From NCBI GenBank assembly GCA_002898255.1, contig BEIE01000001.1, positions 496,001-560,000 of the forward strand: 64,000 bases of DNA, given 5' to 3'. Shown one piece after another: positions 37,040 through 45,898 of this stretch. The notes below the pieces were generated by a model that ran no database searches, had not been told where the DNA came from, and saw nothing but the letters and a program-made list of their open reading frames with translations. Within the stretch, counting starts at the first letter, position 1. Every line of letters starts with the position of its first letter. Source of the stretch: a bacterium HR28 (GTDB lineage: Bacteria > Chloroflexota > Chloroflexia > Thermomicrobiales > Thermomicrobiaceae). Made by a program: the position numbers and the translations under genes.

Positions 37040-37705
37040 TCACTCAGCCTGCGGGTCAAGGAGGCCGATGCGCAACGCAAAGCGGACGAGCTCCGATCGG
37101 CGTGAGAAGCCGAGCTTCTGCATGACCCGATGCCGGTACGTCTCTACCGTCTTGGGTGAGAGGAACAGCTGGTCGGCAATTTCTTGCGCGGTGTAGCCGG
37201 CTGCGGTGAGCCGCAACACCTCCCGCTCTCGTTCCGAGAGGAGCTGCGCCGGATCCTGTACCTCGCCAGTGCGTGCCCGATCGAGATATCCCTGCAGCAA
37301 CGTCCGAGCCGCGGCCTGGTCGATAAAGACTTCACCACGCGCAACGGTCCGGATCGCCTCGACCAGGTCGGTATGGAGGCTTGACTTGCGCACGTAGCCT
37401 GAGCCACCTGCCTGAAGTACCGGCAGAAGATAGCGCTCCTCGGCATGCACAGTCAGGATGAGGATGCGCGTTGGAAGACCCAGTGCCGCAATCCGTCGCA
37501 GTGCTTCGAGCCCGTTTCCTGGCATGCTGATGTCCAACACAGCAACATCGGGTTGGAGTTCGCGTGCCAACTCCACTGCCTCATCAGCCGTGCCAGCTTC
37601 TCCGACCACCTGGATATCTGGTTCTGCTTCAAGCAGTGTCCGAAGGCCGACGCGGACAATCGGATGATCGTCGGCCAAGAGCACGCGGATCGGCTCCGAG
37701 GTCAT
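37040..37705 (-). CDS. NarL/FixJ-family response regulator
   Basis: 221 residues: receiver domain (1-125) with acidic pair in LLADDHP, phosphorylated Asp in VAVLDISMPG, Thr in ILTVHAEE and Lys in YVRKSS; then a LuxR-type helix-turn-helix (about 155-215) with LSEREREVLRLTAAGYTAQEIADQLFLSPKTVETYRHRVMQKL in pieces matching the family. Start ATG 37705 overlaps the kinase stop by four bases. DNA targets unknown. Last gene of the ftsY operon. Confidence 0.93.
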   Translation of the reverse strand: MTSEPIRVLLADDHPIVRVGLRTLLEAEPDIQVVGEAGTADEAVELARELQPDVAVLDISMPGNGLEALRRIAALGLPTRILILTVHAEERYLLPVLQAGGSGYVRKSSLHTDLVEAIRTVARGEVFIDQAAARTLLQGYLDRARTGEVQDPAQLLSEREREVLRLTAAGYTAQEIADQLFLSPKTVETYRHRVMQKLGFSRRSELVRFALRIGLLDPQAE

Positions 37706-38757
37706 CGTCTCTCCTTTCCGCTCTGCAAGAGTGTCGCGACCGGTTCCAGTGGTACACGAACTTCAATTCGAGTCCCTTTTCCTGGTGCTGCACGAAGCTC
37801 GAATGTCCCGTGGACAAGTTGGGCTCGTTCACGCATGCCGAAGAGGCCAAGCCCGCGGCCGAGCGCTTCACGTGGCTCGAAACCATGACCGTCGTCCTCG
37901 ATCCGTAGTGTCACCGTCTCCTCCCCAAAAGCGAGTTCGATCGTCGCTCGCGTGGCGCTCGCGTGCTTGGCCACGTTCGTGAGAGCCTCTTGGGCAATCC
38001 GATAGAGCGCAAGTTCCACGTCGGGGGCGAGCCGCTGTCGTTGCCCGCGCACCTGTACCTGCACGGTGAGTCCGAAGCGTTGCCGATACTGGGCTGCCAG
38101 CCCTTCGAGGGCTGCTGCAAGGCCGAGATCGTCTAAGACCGGTGGGCGAAGCTCCTGGGCGATGGCCCGAATCGATTCGAGAGTTGCACTTGTCAGGTCG
38201 ATGAGCTCCCGAAGGAGCGCTCCGTCGGTCGGTTGCTGCCGATCTTGGAGCATCTTGAGCAGCACCAGGAGCACTGTCAGGCTCTGCGCTGGATCGTCGT
38301 GGAGTTCGCGTGCGATCCTGCGTCGCTCTTCTTCCTGCGCGGTCAAAACGCGCTGCGACAGTTCCCGTAGTCGTTCCTGGTATCCCACTAGCGTATCCAG
38401 CATCGCATTGAAAGTAGCCGTAAGGTTGTCAAGATCCGGGTCGCTCAGCGGGACAGAGGGAGCGCGAACGTGAAAGTTGCCGCGACGCACCTCGTCAGCC
38501 GTCTGCTCCAGGACGTCGATGGGGCGGAAGGCCGCCCGCAGGACGATCCAGTTGATGAGCACGGAAAGCAGAGTTCCGCTGATGGCGAAAAGCGCGACGA
38601 GCTCCGGTAGATGTTCGGTGTTTCCGGTACTCAACAGCGTCAGCGTCGTCCCGACGACTGCTCCCGCAACGACGATGAGCGAGTTGGCAGCCAAGACCTT
38701 GTAGAAGATCGGGAGATGCGAGAGCTGCCTCACGAGGTCATGTGCGAACCGACTCAC
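37702..38757 (-). CDS. NarX-type sensor histidine kinase (HisKA_3)
   Basis: 351 residues. Two membrane helices (about 20-40 and 50-72) with almost no outside loop, then a HAMP-like linker (RPIDVLEQTADEVRRGNF), a HisKA_3 dimerisation domain with the phosphorylated His in ARELHDDPAQSLTVLL, and a HATPase domain (YRIAQEALTNVAKHA, IEDDGHGFEP, GLGLFGMRERAQLVHG). The short outside loop suggests sensing in the membrane. GTG 38757, 27 bp after ffh; the stop overlaps the regulator. Confidence 0.92.
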   Translation of the reverse strand: MSRFAHDLVRQLSHLPIFYKVLAANSLIVVAGAVVGTTLTLLSTGNTEHLPELVALFAISGTLLSVLINWIVLRAAFRPIDVLEQTADEVRRGNFHVRAPSVPLSDPDLDNLTATFNAMLDTLVGYQERLRELSQRVLTAQEEERRRIARELHDDPAQSLTVLLVLLKMLQDRQQPTDGALLRELIDLTSATLESIRAIAQELRPPVLDDLGLAAALEGLAAQYRQRFGLTVQVQVRGQRQRLAPDVELALYRIAQEALTNVAKHASATRATIELAFGEETVTLRIEDDGHGFEPREALGRGLGLFGMRERAQLVHGTFELRAAPGKGTRIEVRVPLEPVATLLQSGKERR

Positions 38758-38784
38758 AGCAACGTCACCTCGCCGGGCTCCGCT

Positions 38785-40248
38785 TCAGCGACGTTTCTTC
38801 TTTTTCTTCTTCGTGTGTCGAGCCGGATGAGGAGCCGGTGTCGGGCGGGTCGGAAGACCACCGAGACTAGGCATCCCATCGAGCCCAGTCAGGCCACCGA
38901 ACGGATTTCCGCCACCCAAGAGGCCACGAAGTGCGCCACGCCCACGGCCGCCGGCCAGCTGGCCGAGTTCGGCCATCATCCGCTGCATCTGCTTGAACTG
39001 TGTGAGCAGCTGGGAAACCTCTGCGACGGTCGTGCCGCTTCCCTGGGCGATCCGCCGACGCCGACTGTAGTTGATAATGTCGGGATTGCGGCGCTCCTCC
39101 GGCGTCATGGAGAGGATAATCGCCTCGACACGCTTATACTCGTCGTCGCTGATTTGCACCTGCTGCTGACGCAGGAGCTGGCTCATCCCCGGGATCATCT
39201 CCAAGAGCTGGGTGAGTGGCCCCATCTTCTTAACCTGCTGCAGCTGACGTAGGAAGTCCTCCAGGTCGAAGGCCCCGGCCAACATCTTCTCCTGGAGCTT
39301 CTTCCCCTCTTCCTCGCTGATTTCTTGGCGTGCCTTCTCGATCAGCGATTGGATATCGCCCATGCCAAGGATGCGCGTGGCAAGTCGATCCGGGTAGAAC
39401 GGTTCGAGTGCATCGACTCGCTCGCCGGTGCCGATGAACTTGATTGGCACGCCCACGACCGCACGGATGGAGAGCGCAGCACCACCCCGTGCGTCACCGT
39501 CCATCTTAGTCAGGATCAGGCCGGTCAGATCGAGACGACGATGGAACTCGCGGGCGACGTTCACAGCTTCCTGCCCAGTCATCGCGTCGGCGACCAGCAG
39601 GATCTCCGTCGGCCGTACTGCCTCCTTGATCCGCTCCAACTCCTCCATCATCGGCTCGTCGATCTGCAGGCGTCCCGCCGTGTCGATGATGACTGGGTTG
39701 TAGCCCTGATCCCGCGCTAACTTCACTGCGCGCTTGACGATGTCGACCGGATTTGCCTTCGTTCCCTCGTCATAGACCGGGAGGTCATGCTGCCGCCCGA
39801 GTGTTCGCAGTTGCTCCACTGCTGCGGGTCGGTAGATATCGGCGGCCACAAGGAGTGGTCGCCGCCCCTCCTTGCGCAGGTGGTAGCCAAGCTTGGCGAC
39901 CTGAGTCGTCTTGCCAGAGCCCTGAAGACCCACCAGCATGAGAACCGTCGGTGGCTGGGAGGCCCATTGGAGCGGCACCCGTTCTGTCCCCAGAACGCGG
40001 ACGAGCTCCTGGTGGACAATGGCGATCACCTGCTGTGCGGGGGTAAGGGAGCGCAGGACTTCCTCGCCCACTGCTCGCTCCCGCACCGCCGCGATGAAGT
40101 CGCGGACCACGGTGTAGTGAACGTCGGCCTCGAGAAGTGCGCGACGGACCTCGCGCAGCGCCTCGTCGACGTCCTGCTCGGTGAGGCGCCCTTTGCGCCC
40201 GATTCGCTGGAAGACTTCGGTGAGGCGATCGGTCAGGGCTTCAAACAT
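38785..40248 (-). CDS. ffh: Signal recognition particle GTPase Ffh
   Basis: 487 residues. N and G domains with GLQGSGKTTQVAKLG (P-loop), DTAGRLQID, TKMDGDARGGAALS and GTGERVDALEPF; then the methionine-rich M domain that binds signal peptides and 4.5S RNA (LLEMIPGMSQLL, MTPEERRNPDIINYSRRRRIAQGSG). The C-terminal tail is Gly/Pro-rich and ends in a run of lysines. Together with FtsY it targets membrane proteins to SecYEG. ATG 40248 begins two bases after the ftsY stop. The SRP RNA gene was not found in the window. Confidence 0.97.
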   Translation of the reverse strand: MFEALTDRLTEVFQRIGRKGRLTEQDVDEALREVRRALLEADVHYTVVRDFIAAVRERAVGEEVLRSLTPAQQVIAIVHQELVRVLGTERVPLQWASQPPTVLMLVGLQGSGKTTQVAKLGYHLRKEGRRPLLVAADIYRPAAVEQLRTLGRQHDLPVYDEGTKANPVDIVKRAVKLARDQGYNPVIIDTAGRLQIDEPMMEELERIKEAVRPTEILLVADAMTGQEAVNVAREFHRRLDLTGLILTKMDGDARGGAALSIRAVVGVPIKFIGTGERVDALEPFYPDRLATRILGMGDIQSLIEKARQEISEEEGKKLQEKMLAGAFDLEDFLRQLQQVKKMGPLTQLLEMIPGMSQLLRQQQVQISDDEYKRVEAIILSMTPEERRNPDIINYSRRRRIAQGSGTTVAEVSQLLTQFKQMQRMMAELGQLAGGRGRGALRGLLGGGNPFGGLTGLDGMPSLGGLPTRPTPAPHPARHTKKKKKKRR

Positions 40249-40250
40249 GT

Positions 40251-41213
40251 TCAGTCCTCCTCGTCCCCGAAGAACAGGGCGTCAACGTAGGCCTCGGGGT
40301 CGAACTCGGCGAAGTCGGTCGGTTTTTCGCCCGTGCCGACGTAGGCGATCGGGATCCCCAGCTCCCGGGCGATGGCGAAAGCGATACCGCCCTTGGCCGT
40401 GCCGTCCAGCTTGGTCAGCGCGATATCAGTCACGCCTGCGGCCTCGGTGAAGACACGGGCCTGGTTAAGCCCGTTCTGCCCTGTCGTTGCGTCGATCACC
40501 AGCAGCACTTCGTGCGGAGCCTCCGGGACGTGCCGCTGAATGACACGTCGGATCTTGGCCAACTCGGCCATGAGGTTCGACTTCGTGTGCAGCCGTCCGG
40601 CGGTGTCGATCAAGAGCACATCGATCCCCCGGTTGTGCGCGGCCTGCATCCCATCAAAGACGACGGCACCAGGATCCGCGCCCGGTGCATGAGCGATGAC
40701 TGGTACCCCGAGTCGCTCTCCCCAGGCCTTGAGCTGGTCGATTGCCGCGGCGCGGAATGTGTCAGCAGCCACAAGCAGGACTGACCGCCCCTGGTCGAGG
40801 TGATAGCGGGCCAACTTGGCGATGGTCGTTGTCTTGCCCGTCCCATTCACACCGACAACCAGCGAGACGAACGGGACACCACGCTGGTAGATCTTCACGC
40901 GACGGTTCCGCATCGCCGATTCCAGCAAGGCAACCATCTCGTCGCGGAGAGCTTCCCGCGCCTCGACCGGGTCACGGACCTCGCCACGGCGAACACGCTC
41001 GCGCAGCCGCTCCAGAAGCGCCTCGGTCGTTGCCACGCCGAGATCGGCTTGGATCAGGAGCGCCTCAAGGTCTTCGAACAGCTCCTCGTCGACCTGGTTG
41101 CGCTCGAACAGCTGGACAATCTGACGGAAGATGCCCTGCCGGCTGCGCCTGAGCCCACTCTCCAACTGCGGGGTCGGCGGTGTGCGCCGGCGGAAGAAAC
41201 GACTAAAGATCAC
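40251..41213 (-). CDS. ftsY: Signal recognition particle receptor FtsY
   Basis: 320 residues, with a short basic N-terminus instead of the long acidic A domain. NG domain with [52 protein letters not shown] and [22 protein letters not shown]. Docks the SRP-ribosome complex at the membrane. I chose GTG 41213 because GAGGAG is six bases upstream; the ATG at 41219 directly abuts that site. First gene of a four-gene operon with ffh and a two-component pair. A GGCGCCGC hairpin (41254-41279) lies in its 5' leader, with TATACT at 41292-41287. Confidence 0.96.
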   Translation of the reverse strand: MIFSRFFRRRTPPTPQLESGLRRSRQGIFRQIVQLFERNQVDEELFEDLEALLIQADLGVATTEALLERLRERVRRGEVRDPVEAREALRDEMVALLESAMRNRRVKIYQRGVPFVSLVVGVNGTGKTTTIAKLARYHLDQGRSVLLVAADTFRAAAIDQLKAWGERLGVPVIAHAPGADPGAVVFDGMQAAHNRGIDVLLIDTAGRLHTKSNLMAELAKIRRVIQRHVPEAPHEVLLVIDATTGQNGLNQARVFTEAAGVTDIALTKLDGTAKGGIAFAIARELGIPIAYVGTGEKPTDFAEFDPEAYVDALFFGDEED

Positions 41214-41486
41214 GGTCATCTCCTCGGTACTCGGGATCGTCTCCCTGGAGTGTGGCGCCGCAGCGGTTGCCGCGGCGCCGAGAACAAGTATACCTGCGCC
41301 TCATTCTCCTACGTCGTGATCGCTCAATCCGGAGAGGGGTGGCACCCTTTGCGATGCTCGTGACGCGACTCGGGCTGATCGTGCAACGCTCGGCTGGTTC
41401 TCACTGGTTCGGATGATGCACTATCCTCCGAGAGTGACGCTCTGCCTGGGTTCTTTCAAGGTTGCAGGAACCCCTTGCAAGGTCCC

Positions 41487-41515
41487 TTGACTGTTTGTGC
41501 TTATCCCTGCACACT
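41487..41515 (+). promoter_or_regulatory. radC: Putative radC promoter
   Basis: TTGACT (41487-41492), 17-bp spacer, CACACT (41510-41515), followed by the radC start 35 bp on. The rest of the 336-bp ftsY-radC gap holds the ftsY leader hairpin and no gene. Confidence 0.5.
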
Positions 41516-41549
41516 CGGCCCTGACCGTCTTACAGGGGGCATGTTACCG

Positions 41550-42263
41550 ATGAGCGAAGGTCAGGGGAACTACCACATCTCGGTGAAGGAGCTGCCAGCG
41601 AGCGAGCGACCGCGCGAACGTTTGCGCCAACTCGGGCCGCAGGTGCTAACCAATGCCGAGCTCCTGGCAGTCATCTTGAACACCGGTACGCGTGGTGAGT
41701 CGGTGCTTGAGCTGGCACAGCGGTTGCTGGTCGAGTTCGGTGGATTGGTCGGACTGGCCCGGGCGGACTTTGCCACGCTGCAGCGTTTCCATGGTCTCGG
41801 TGAGGCGAAAGCGGCCAAGCTTCAGGCTGCGCTGGAACTTGGACGGCGGCTCGCACTCGCGCAACCGGAGGAGCGCCCGACAATTCGGACGCCAGAAGAC
41901 GCGTACGCGGTTGCCGGCGCAGAGATGGCGACACTGGAACAGGAACAGCTCCGGGTGTTGTTGCTCGACACGCGCAATCGCGTGCTGCGCACAGTGACGG
42001 TGGCGCAGGGGCACGTCAACGGTGCGCAGGTGCGGATCGCGGAACTCTTTCGGGAAGCCATCCGCTCTAATGCGCCAGCGCTTGTTCTGTTGCACAATCA
42101 TCCTTCGGGAGATCCGACGCCGTCGCGAGCGGATATCGAGTTGACACGGACTGCGGTCGAGGCGGGGCGGCTGCTCGGGATCGACGTCGTCGATCACCTT
42201 GTCATCGGTCACGGGCGTTTCGTCTCGTTGCGTCGTCACCGGCTCGGTTTCGACGGAACGTGA
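41550..42263 (+). CDS. radC: RadC-family JAB-domain protein
   Basis: 237 residues, usual RadC length. N-terminal helix-hairpin-helix-like part (ERPRERLRQLGPQVLTNAELLAVILNTGT; FHGLGEAKAAKLQAALELGRR) and a C-terminal JAMM/MPN+ domain with the metal site LLHNHPSGDPTPSRADIELT. Despite its name, RadC's role in DNA repair is unproven. ATG 41550 is ten bases after GGGGG; another ATG at 41541 almost touches that site. Confidence 0.93.
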   Translation: MSEGQGNYHISVKELPASERPRERLRQLGPQVLTNAELLAVILNTGTRGESVLELAQRLLVEFGGLVGLARADFATLQRFHGLGEAKAAKLQAALELGRRLALAQPEERPTIRTPEDAYAVAGAEMATLEQEQLRVLLLDTRNRVLRTVTVAQGHVNGAQVRIAELFREAIRSNAPALVLLHNHPSGDPTPSRADIELTRTAVEAGRLLGIDVVDHLVIGHGRFVSLRRHRLGFDGT

Positions 42264-42344
42264 CGTCCTGCGCGTTCACGAGGAGGTGGCCAGGGGGCAC
42301 ACCGGGAAGACGTCGTCCGTTGAGAGTGAAGCAAGGAGGCCCCC

Positions 42345-42773
42345 ATGAACGCGTCGGGAACTGCACAGACGCCGAACCAGCCGACCGGCCCGAGTTTCGC
42401 GCACCTGCAACCAAGTAGTGACAACGATCGGCTTCTTGCGGCACTCGGCTACATCTTTTGGATCGTCGTTCCAGCCATTGTCCTTTTGACAGATCTACGA
42501 CGTAGCGTATTCGCCTACGTCCACGCGCTCCAGGGTCTCGTCTTCGGTGGGGCCAGTATCCTGTTCCTGATTCTCTATACGTGCGTCACGACGGTACTCT
42601 CAGCGATCGTTCCACCACTTGCCTGCATCTTGTGGCTTGGCTACCTTCTGCCGCTCGCCTTGGGAATCTATTACGCATATCGTGCCTACACGATCGGGCA
42701 GACCGAGTTCCCATTGCTCAGCGACGTGACTCGCTCGCTCTTCCGACAACAGCTGGCAGGCATTCTGGGGTGA
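42345..42773 (+). CDS. DUF4870 (Tic20-like) small membrane protein
   Basis: 142 residues: a polar ~28-residue N-terminus, then hydrophobic helices at about 30-50, 60-85 and 90-112. DNDRLLAALGYIFWIVVPAIVLLT and VHALQGLVFG match the DUF4870 pattern. Function unknown. ATG 42345 follows AAGGAGG. 81 bp after radC; ends 6 bp from the convergent amidase. Confidence 0.8.
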   Translation: MNASGTAQTPNQPTGPSFAHLQPSSDNDRLLAALGYIFWIVVPAIVLLTDLRRSVFAYVHALQGLVFGGASILFLILYTCVTTVLSAIVPPLACILWLGYLLPLALGIYYAYRAYTIGQTEFPLLSDVTRSLFRQQLAGILG

Positions 42774-42779
42774 GACGCA

Positions 42780-44888
42780 CTAAGCACCAGGTAGCCAACC
42801 GCGGTCGATCAGTGTCTCGCGGCCGAGATGGCCAAGCAGGATCTCGAACCGAGTACCACGGAGTTCTGGATGGTACTCCATCCGGTTCCGCTCGAAGTAC
42901 TGCACGAGGTACCGTTGCCCATCGGTCTTGCTGACCTCTTCGAACGGCTCGCTGATCGGATAGCCAAAGACCGCTGCGCCACCGCGGCTCCACCAGTACG
43001 CTTGGAAGGGCGGGCGCAGCGTGTGGCGTGTTTCGACAAAGTAGTCCACACCTGGATCATCTGGCCGTGGAACTGGTCGGAATGGGGGCTCATTCTCCCG
43101 ACCGCGCGTTCGCTCGACCCCGAGCAGACCGAGCAGTACTTCAAAGGGAGTGCCTGCCAGTTCCGGATGGTGTTCAAAACGGGCACGCTCGAAATACTGC
43201 ACCAGATACTGTTGGCCATCAGTCGCCGACACTTCGACAAATGGTTCGGTGAGGGGGTAACCGAAGCGCTCGAGCCCGCCGTTTGCGCGCCAGAACTCAT
43301 AGAAGAGGCGCGGCACGTTGTGTCCGGTCACGTCGAAGTAGACCATCTCCGGGTCGGTGCTCGGCGGGACAGGAGCTGTAGGTGGCGGCAAGGTCCGGAG
43401 TTCCTGTGGGAAGACTCCTTGTTGCTCGTAGCGCACGAACTCGCGGACAAGGCTCGCGCTCAGTTTCCATTGGCGCACCGAGCGAAGGCGGATGAACCCG
43501 GTGACTGTCACTTCCTGTCCTGGCGGAAGTGGCCCGGGTAATCCCCAACGGAACGGGTTTGGGATGCCGGTGTTCCCCTCAAAGTCGACGCCGACGCGGA
43601 AAGCCCCTTCTTCTTTCGGATAGCCGACGGTGTCGAAGGTCTGCCCTTCCTCGTAAATGAAACCGGGTGGTGGCCCTTGCGTCGGCACATCAATGGGCCC
43701 GACGTTCCGCACAACGGCATCGACTCGCACAAGCGTACCAGCGTAGAGCTCGCTGGATGGAGTGAAGGTCACACGGACGAGTTCTGCTTTCGGCTCAAGC
43801 CGACGTGGCTTCGAGGGGAAGACAATTGGGCCGGTTCCTTTGAGCATCCCGCGAACAACTGGGATCTTCGCATAGAGTTGATCCCCAGGACACTCGGTGA
43901 TGTTGTAGTCACGGTGCCCGCCGATGTTCGGGACATCAACGAGGTCACGGAATGGCCCGATCCCTGCTGGATCGAGATTCCCGGCTCGTGTGCGGATCAG
44001 CCGGGCCAATGCATCGAGGGCTGCTGGTGGGGGTGATGTCGAGGAGAAATCGCCAAGGACAGCGATGCCAAGTGTCCCTGTGTTGTACCCGGCGGTATGT
44101 GCGCCAATGACATTCGGCCCGCCGTAGCGTCCCTCGTAAGCCCGACCTTGCCAGTCTATGATGAAGTTGTATCCGATGTCTCCCCAGCCGAGTGTCACAG
44201 CATGGTACGCATAGATGGCACGAATGGTCGCTGCCGGATCAGGTGGGTCGTTGCGGGTGACTGTGTGGTGGACGATGACTTTCTGGATTGGCGCATAGCG
44301 TGGCGGCCAGATCTCATTTCCCTGCTGGTCGAAGCGAAGCGATTCGTCGGCACCCCAGCCAGCACGCGGAATGATCCATCCGTCAATCAAATCGGTCACC
44401 GCGAGCCATTGAGTATCCGTTCCCCGTGTATCGACCGCGGTCACGCGGACCGCGTCGATCTGGGGAGCCGCTCCATCTATCCCCGGCTCGCAGCGCACGA
44501 GCAGCTGCAGCTGCTGGCCCATTGCAAGAACGGGGGACGCGTACGTCCATCCATCCGGCTCGCGCGGCGGCGTGTGGGGGTCAGCGGTGAGTGCGATCCA
44601 GTCGCTCCACGAGCCGTCTGCCTCAGCAAGACGAACGAGGACCTGGAAGAGGGCGCCCGGTGGGACACTCGCGCGCCAGCTGACTTCGATGCTTGTGAAC
44701 GGCGTCGGGAGCGGATAGACCGGCGTGAGGAGCTGACCAGCTGACGGGAACGGCCCCTCCACAAGCCAGCTCGTCCGGGTCATGGTACCGGCTCGGGCGT
44801 GTGGTCCTCGGAACTCTGTCACCGTCGCGATGACAGCGCCTCCAGCGACCCGCAGGAGCGTCCGTCGCGTCAGTCGCAGCTCCCGCAT
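42780..44888 (-). CDS. Tat-exported N-acetylmuramoyl-L-alanine amidase (PGRP-like) with YFER repeats
   Basis: 702 residues. N-terminus MRELRLTRRTLLRVAGG is a twin-arginine-like signal. A beta-rich region precedes the amidase_2/PGRP domain (about 190-370): zinc ligands in VIVHHTVTRN, GGHRDYN and the Cys of ITECPGDQLY; AYHAVTLGWGDIGYNFIID and GRYGGPNVIGAHTAG are typical. After a beta-sandwich region come two modules with RFGYPLTEPF / VFGYPISEPF and YLVQYFER.R, related to those in the CAP protein at 35-1027. It should cleave the MurNAc-L-Ala bond of peptidoglycan. ATG 44888 follows GAGGGGG; residues upstream to 44978 are spurious. Confidence 0.9.
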   Translation of the reverse strand: MRELRLTRRTLLRVAGGAVIATVTEFRGPHARAGTMTRTSWLVEGPFPSAGQLLTPVYPLPTPFTSIEVSWRASVPPGALFQVLVRLAEADGSWSDWIALTADPHTPPREPDGWTYASPVLAMGQQLQLLVRCEPGIDGAAPQIDAVRVTAVDTRGTDTQWLAVTDLIDGWIIPRAGWGADESLRFDQQGNEIWPPRYAPIQKVIVHHTVTRNDPPDPAATIRAIYAYHAVTLGWGDIGYNFIIDWQGRAYEGRYGGPNVIGAHTAGYNTGTLGIAVLGDFSSTSPPPAALDALARLIRTRAGNLDPAGIGPFRDLVDVPNIGGHRDYNITECPGDQLYAKIPVVRGMLKGTGPIVFPSKPRRLEPKAELVRVTFTPSSELYAGTLVRVDAVVRNVGPIDVPTQGPPPGFIYEEGQTFDTVGYPKEEGAFRVGVDFEGNTGIPNPFRWGLPGPLPPGQEVTVTGFIRLRSVRQWKLSASLVREFVRYEQQGVFPQELRTLPPPTAPVPPSTDPEMVYFDVTGHNVPRLFYEFWRANGGLERFGYPLTEPFVEVSATDGQQYLVQYFERARFEHHPELAGTPFEVLLGLLGVERTRGRENEPPFRPVPRPDDPGVDYFVETRHTLRPPFQAYWWSRGGAAVFGYPISEPFEEVSKTDGQRYLVQYFERNRMEYHPELRGTRFEILLGHLGRETLIDRGWLPGA

Positions 44889-45049
44889 CGTGTCCCCCTC
44901 GCTGTGGCCGGCCTTGCCAGATGGCACGCCGCGGCAATGGTACCCATCAGGAGATGTACGGTCAATGTGTCCGAACACCCCCGATCGTCCTACACCCTCG
45001 TCTGGACAGGAAAGTGGTATGCTGGGGCGTTGCGAGCGGAGCGTCGAGC

Positions 45050-45877
45050 GTGACCGGGAGCACTCGTCCTCGATCCCTCACCTTTGCGGTCATGCGGGAG
45101 CTCTTCCCGCCAACCGCTCTGCTCCTCCTTGTCCTCGGAAGCTGGCTCGTCTCGCCGAGCCAGGTAGAGCTCGTGACGCGCGCCGCACTCCATGGTCTCT
45201 GTGCGCAGCGCCCGAGCCACTCGTTCTGGTTCGGTCCCTACCAGCTCCCCTTCGATGCTCGCATGACGGGTATCTATGCAGGCTCGCTGCTCACGGTCAC
45301 CTGGCTTGCTCTCCGCCACTCGCGTGGCGCAGCTGGCCCGCCCTGTGCCGGCACCCTCGCCGTGCTCGCGGTGGGAATCGTTCTTCTCGGTGTCGACGGG
45401 CTCAATGCGCTCGCTGCCGACCTCCATCTCCCGACACTGTACGAGCCGCGAAACACACTGCGCTATCTGACCGGCGCGTGGACGGGGTTGGCGCTGGGGG
45501 TGCTCCTGTGGTGGGTCTTCCAGTCGACGACCTGGCGACCAGCATTACGCCATCCGTCGCCATCGTTTCACCTTGCCCGTGATGGTCTGCCGCTCGGGCT
45601 TGCACTCGCGGCATTCGGCTGGCTCGTGATCACCGGGCCGGTCAACTGGTATGTACCAGTGGCATTGGTGCTCCTCATCGCGGCGGTTGTTACGCTCGCG
45701 TTGTTCACTTGGCCGGTGGCCCTGCTCGTGACGCGGCGGTTCGAGCGGACGGATCGCTGGCACGAACTCGTGGTTCCAGGCCTCTTTGCGCTTGCCGTCG
45801 CAATCAGTGTGATGACAGTGACGAGTCTCCTGCGCTACGCCCTTGAGGCGGCGCTGGACATACCACCGTTGCCGTGA
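45050..45877 (+). CDS. DUF2085 integral membrane protein
   Basis: 275 residues with about seven hydrophobic helices. The diagnostic block ALHGLCAQRPSHSFWFG followed by LPFDARMTGIYAG, and later GVDGLNALAADL and YEPRNTLRYLTGAWTG, fits DUF2085; the usual second Cys (P-x-C-x-R) is replaced by Asp. Function unknown. GTG 45050 has GGAG eight bases upstream; the frame stays open to 44921. 21 bp before the glucoamylase, so likely co-transcribed. Confidence 0.8.
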   Translation: MTGSTRPRSLTFAVMRELFPPTALLLLVLGSWLVSPSQVELVTRAALHGLCAQRPSHSFWFGPYQLPFDARMTGIYAGSLLTVTWLALRHSRGAAGPPCAGTLAVLAVGIVLLGVDGLNALAADLHLPTLYEPRNTLRYLTGAWTGLALGVLLWWVFQSTTWRPALRHPSPSFHLARDGLPLGLALAAFGWLVITGPVNWYVPVALVLLIAAVVTLALFTWPVALLVTRRFERTDRWHELVVPGLFALAVAISVMTVTSLLRYALEAALDIPPLP

Positions 45878-45898
45878 ACGTGGTCGGAAGGATTGCCA

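Noticed and set aside
41214-41549. SRP (4.5S) RNA gene near ftsY/ffh
   Set aside because: The conserved SRP tetraloop and internal-loop sequences were not found; only a short GC hairpin in the ftsY leader.
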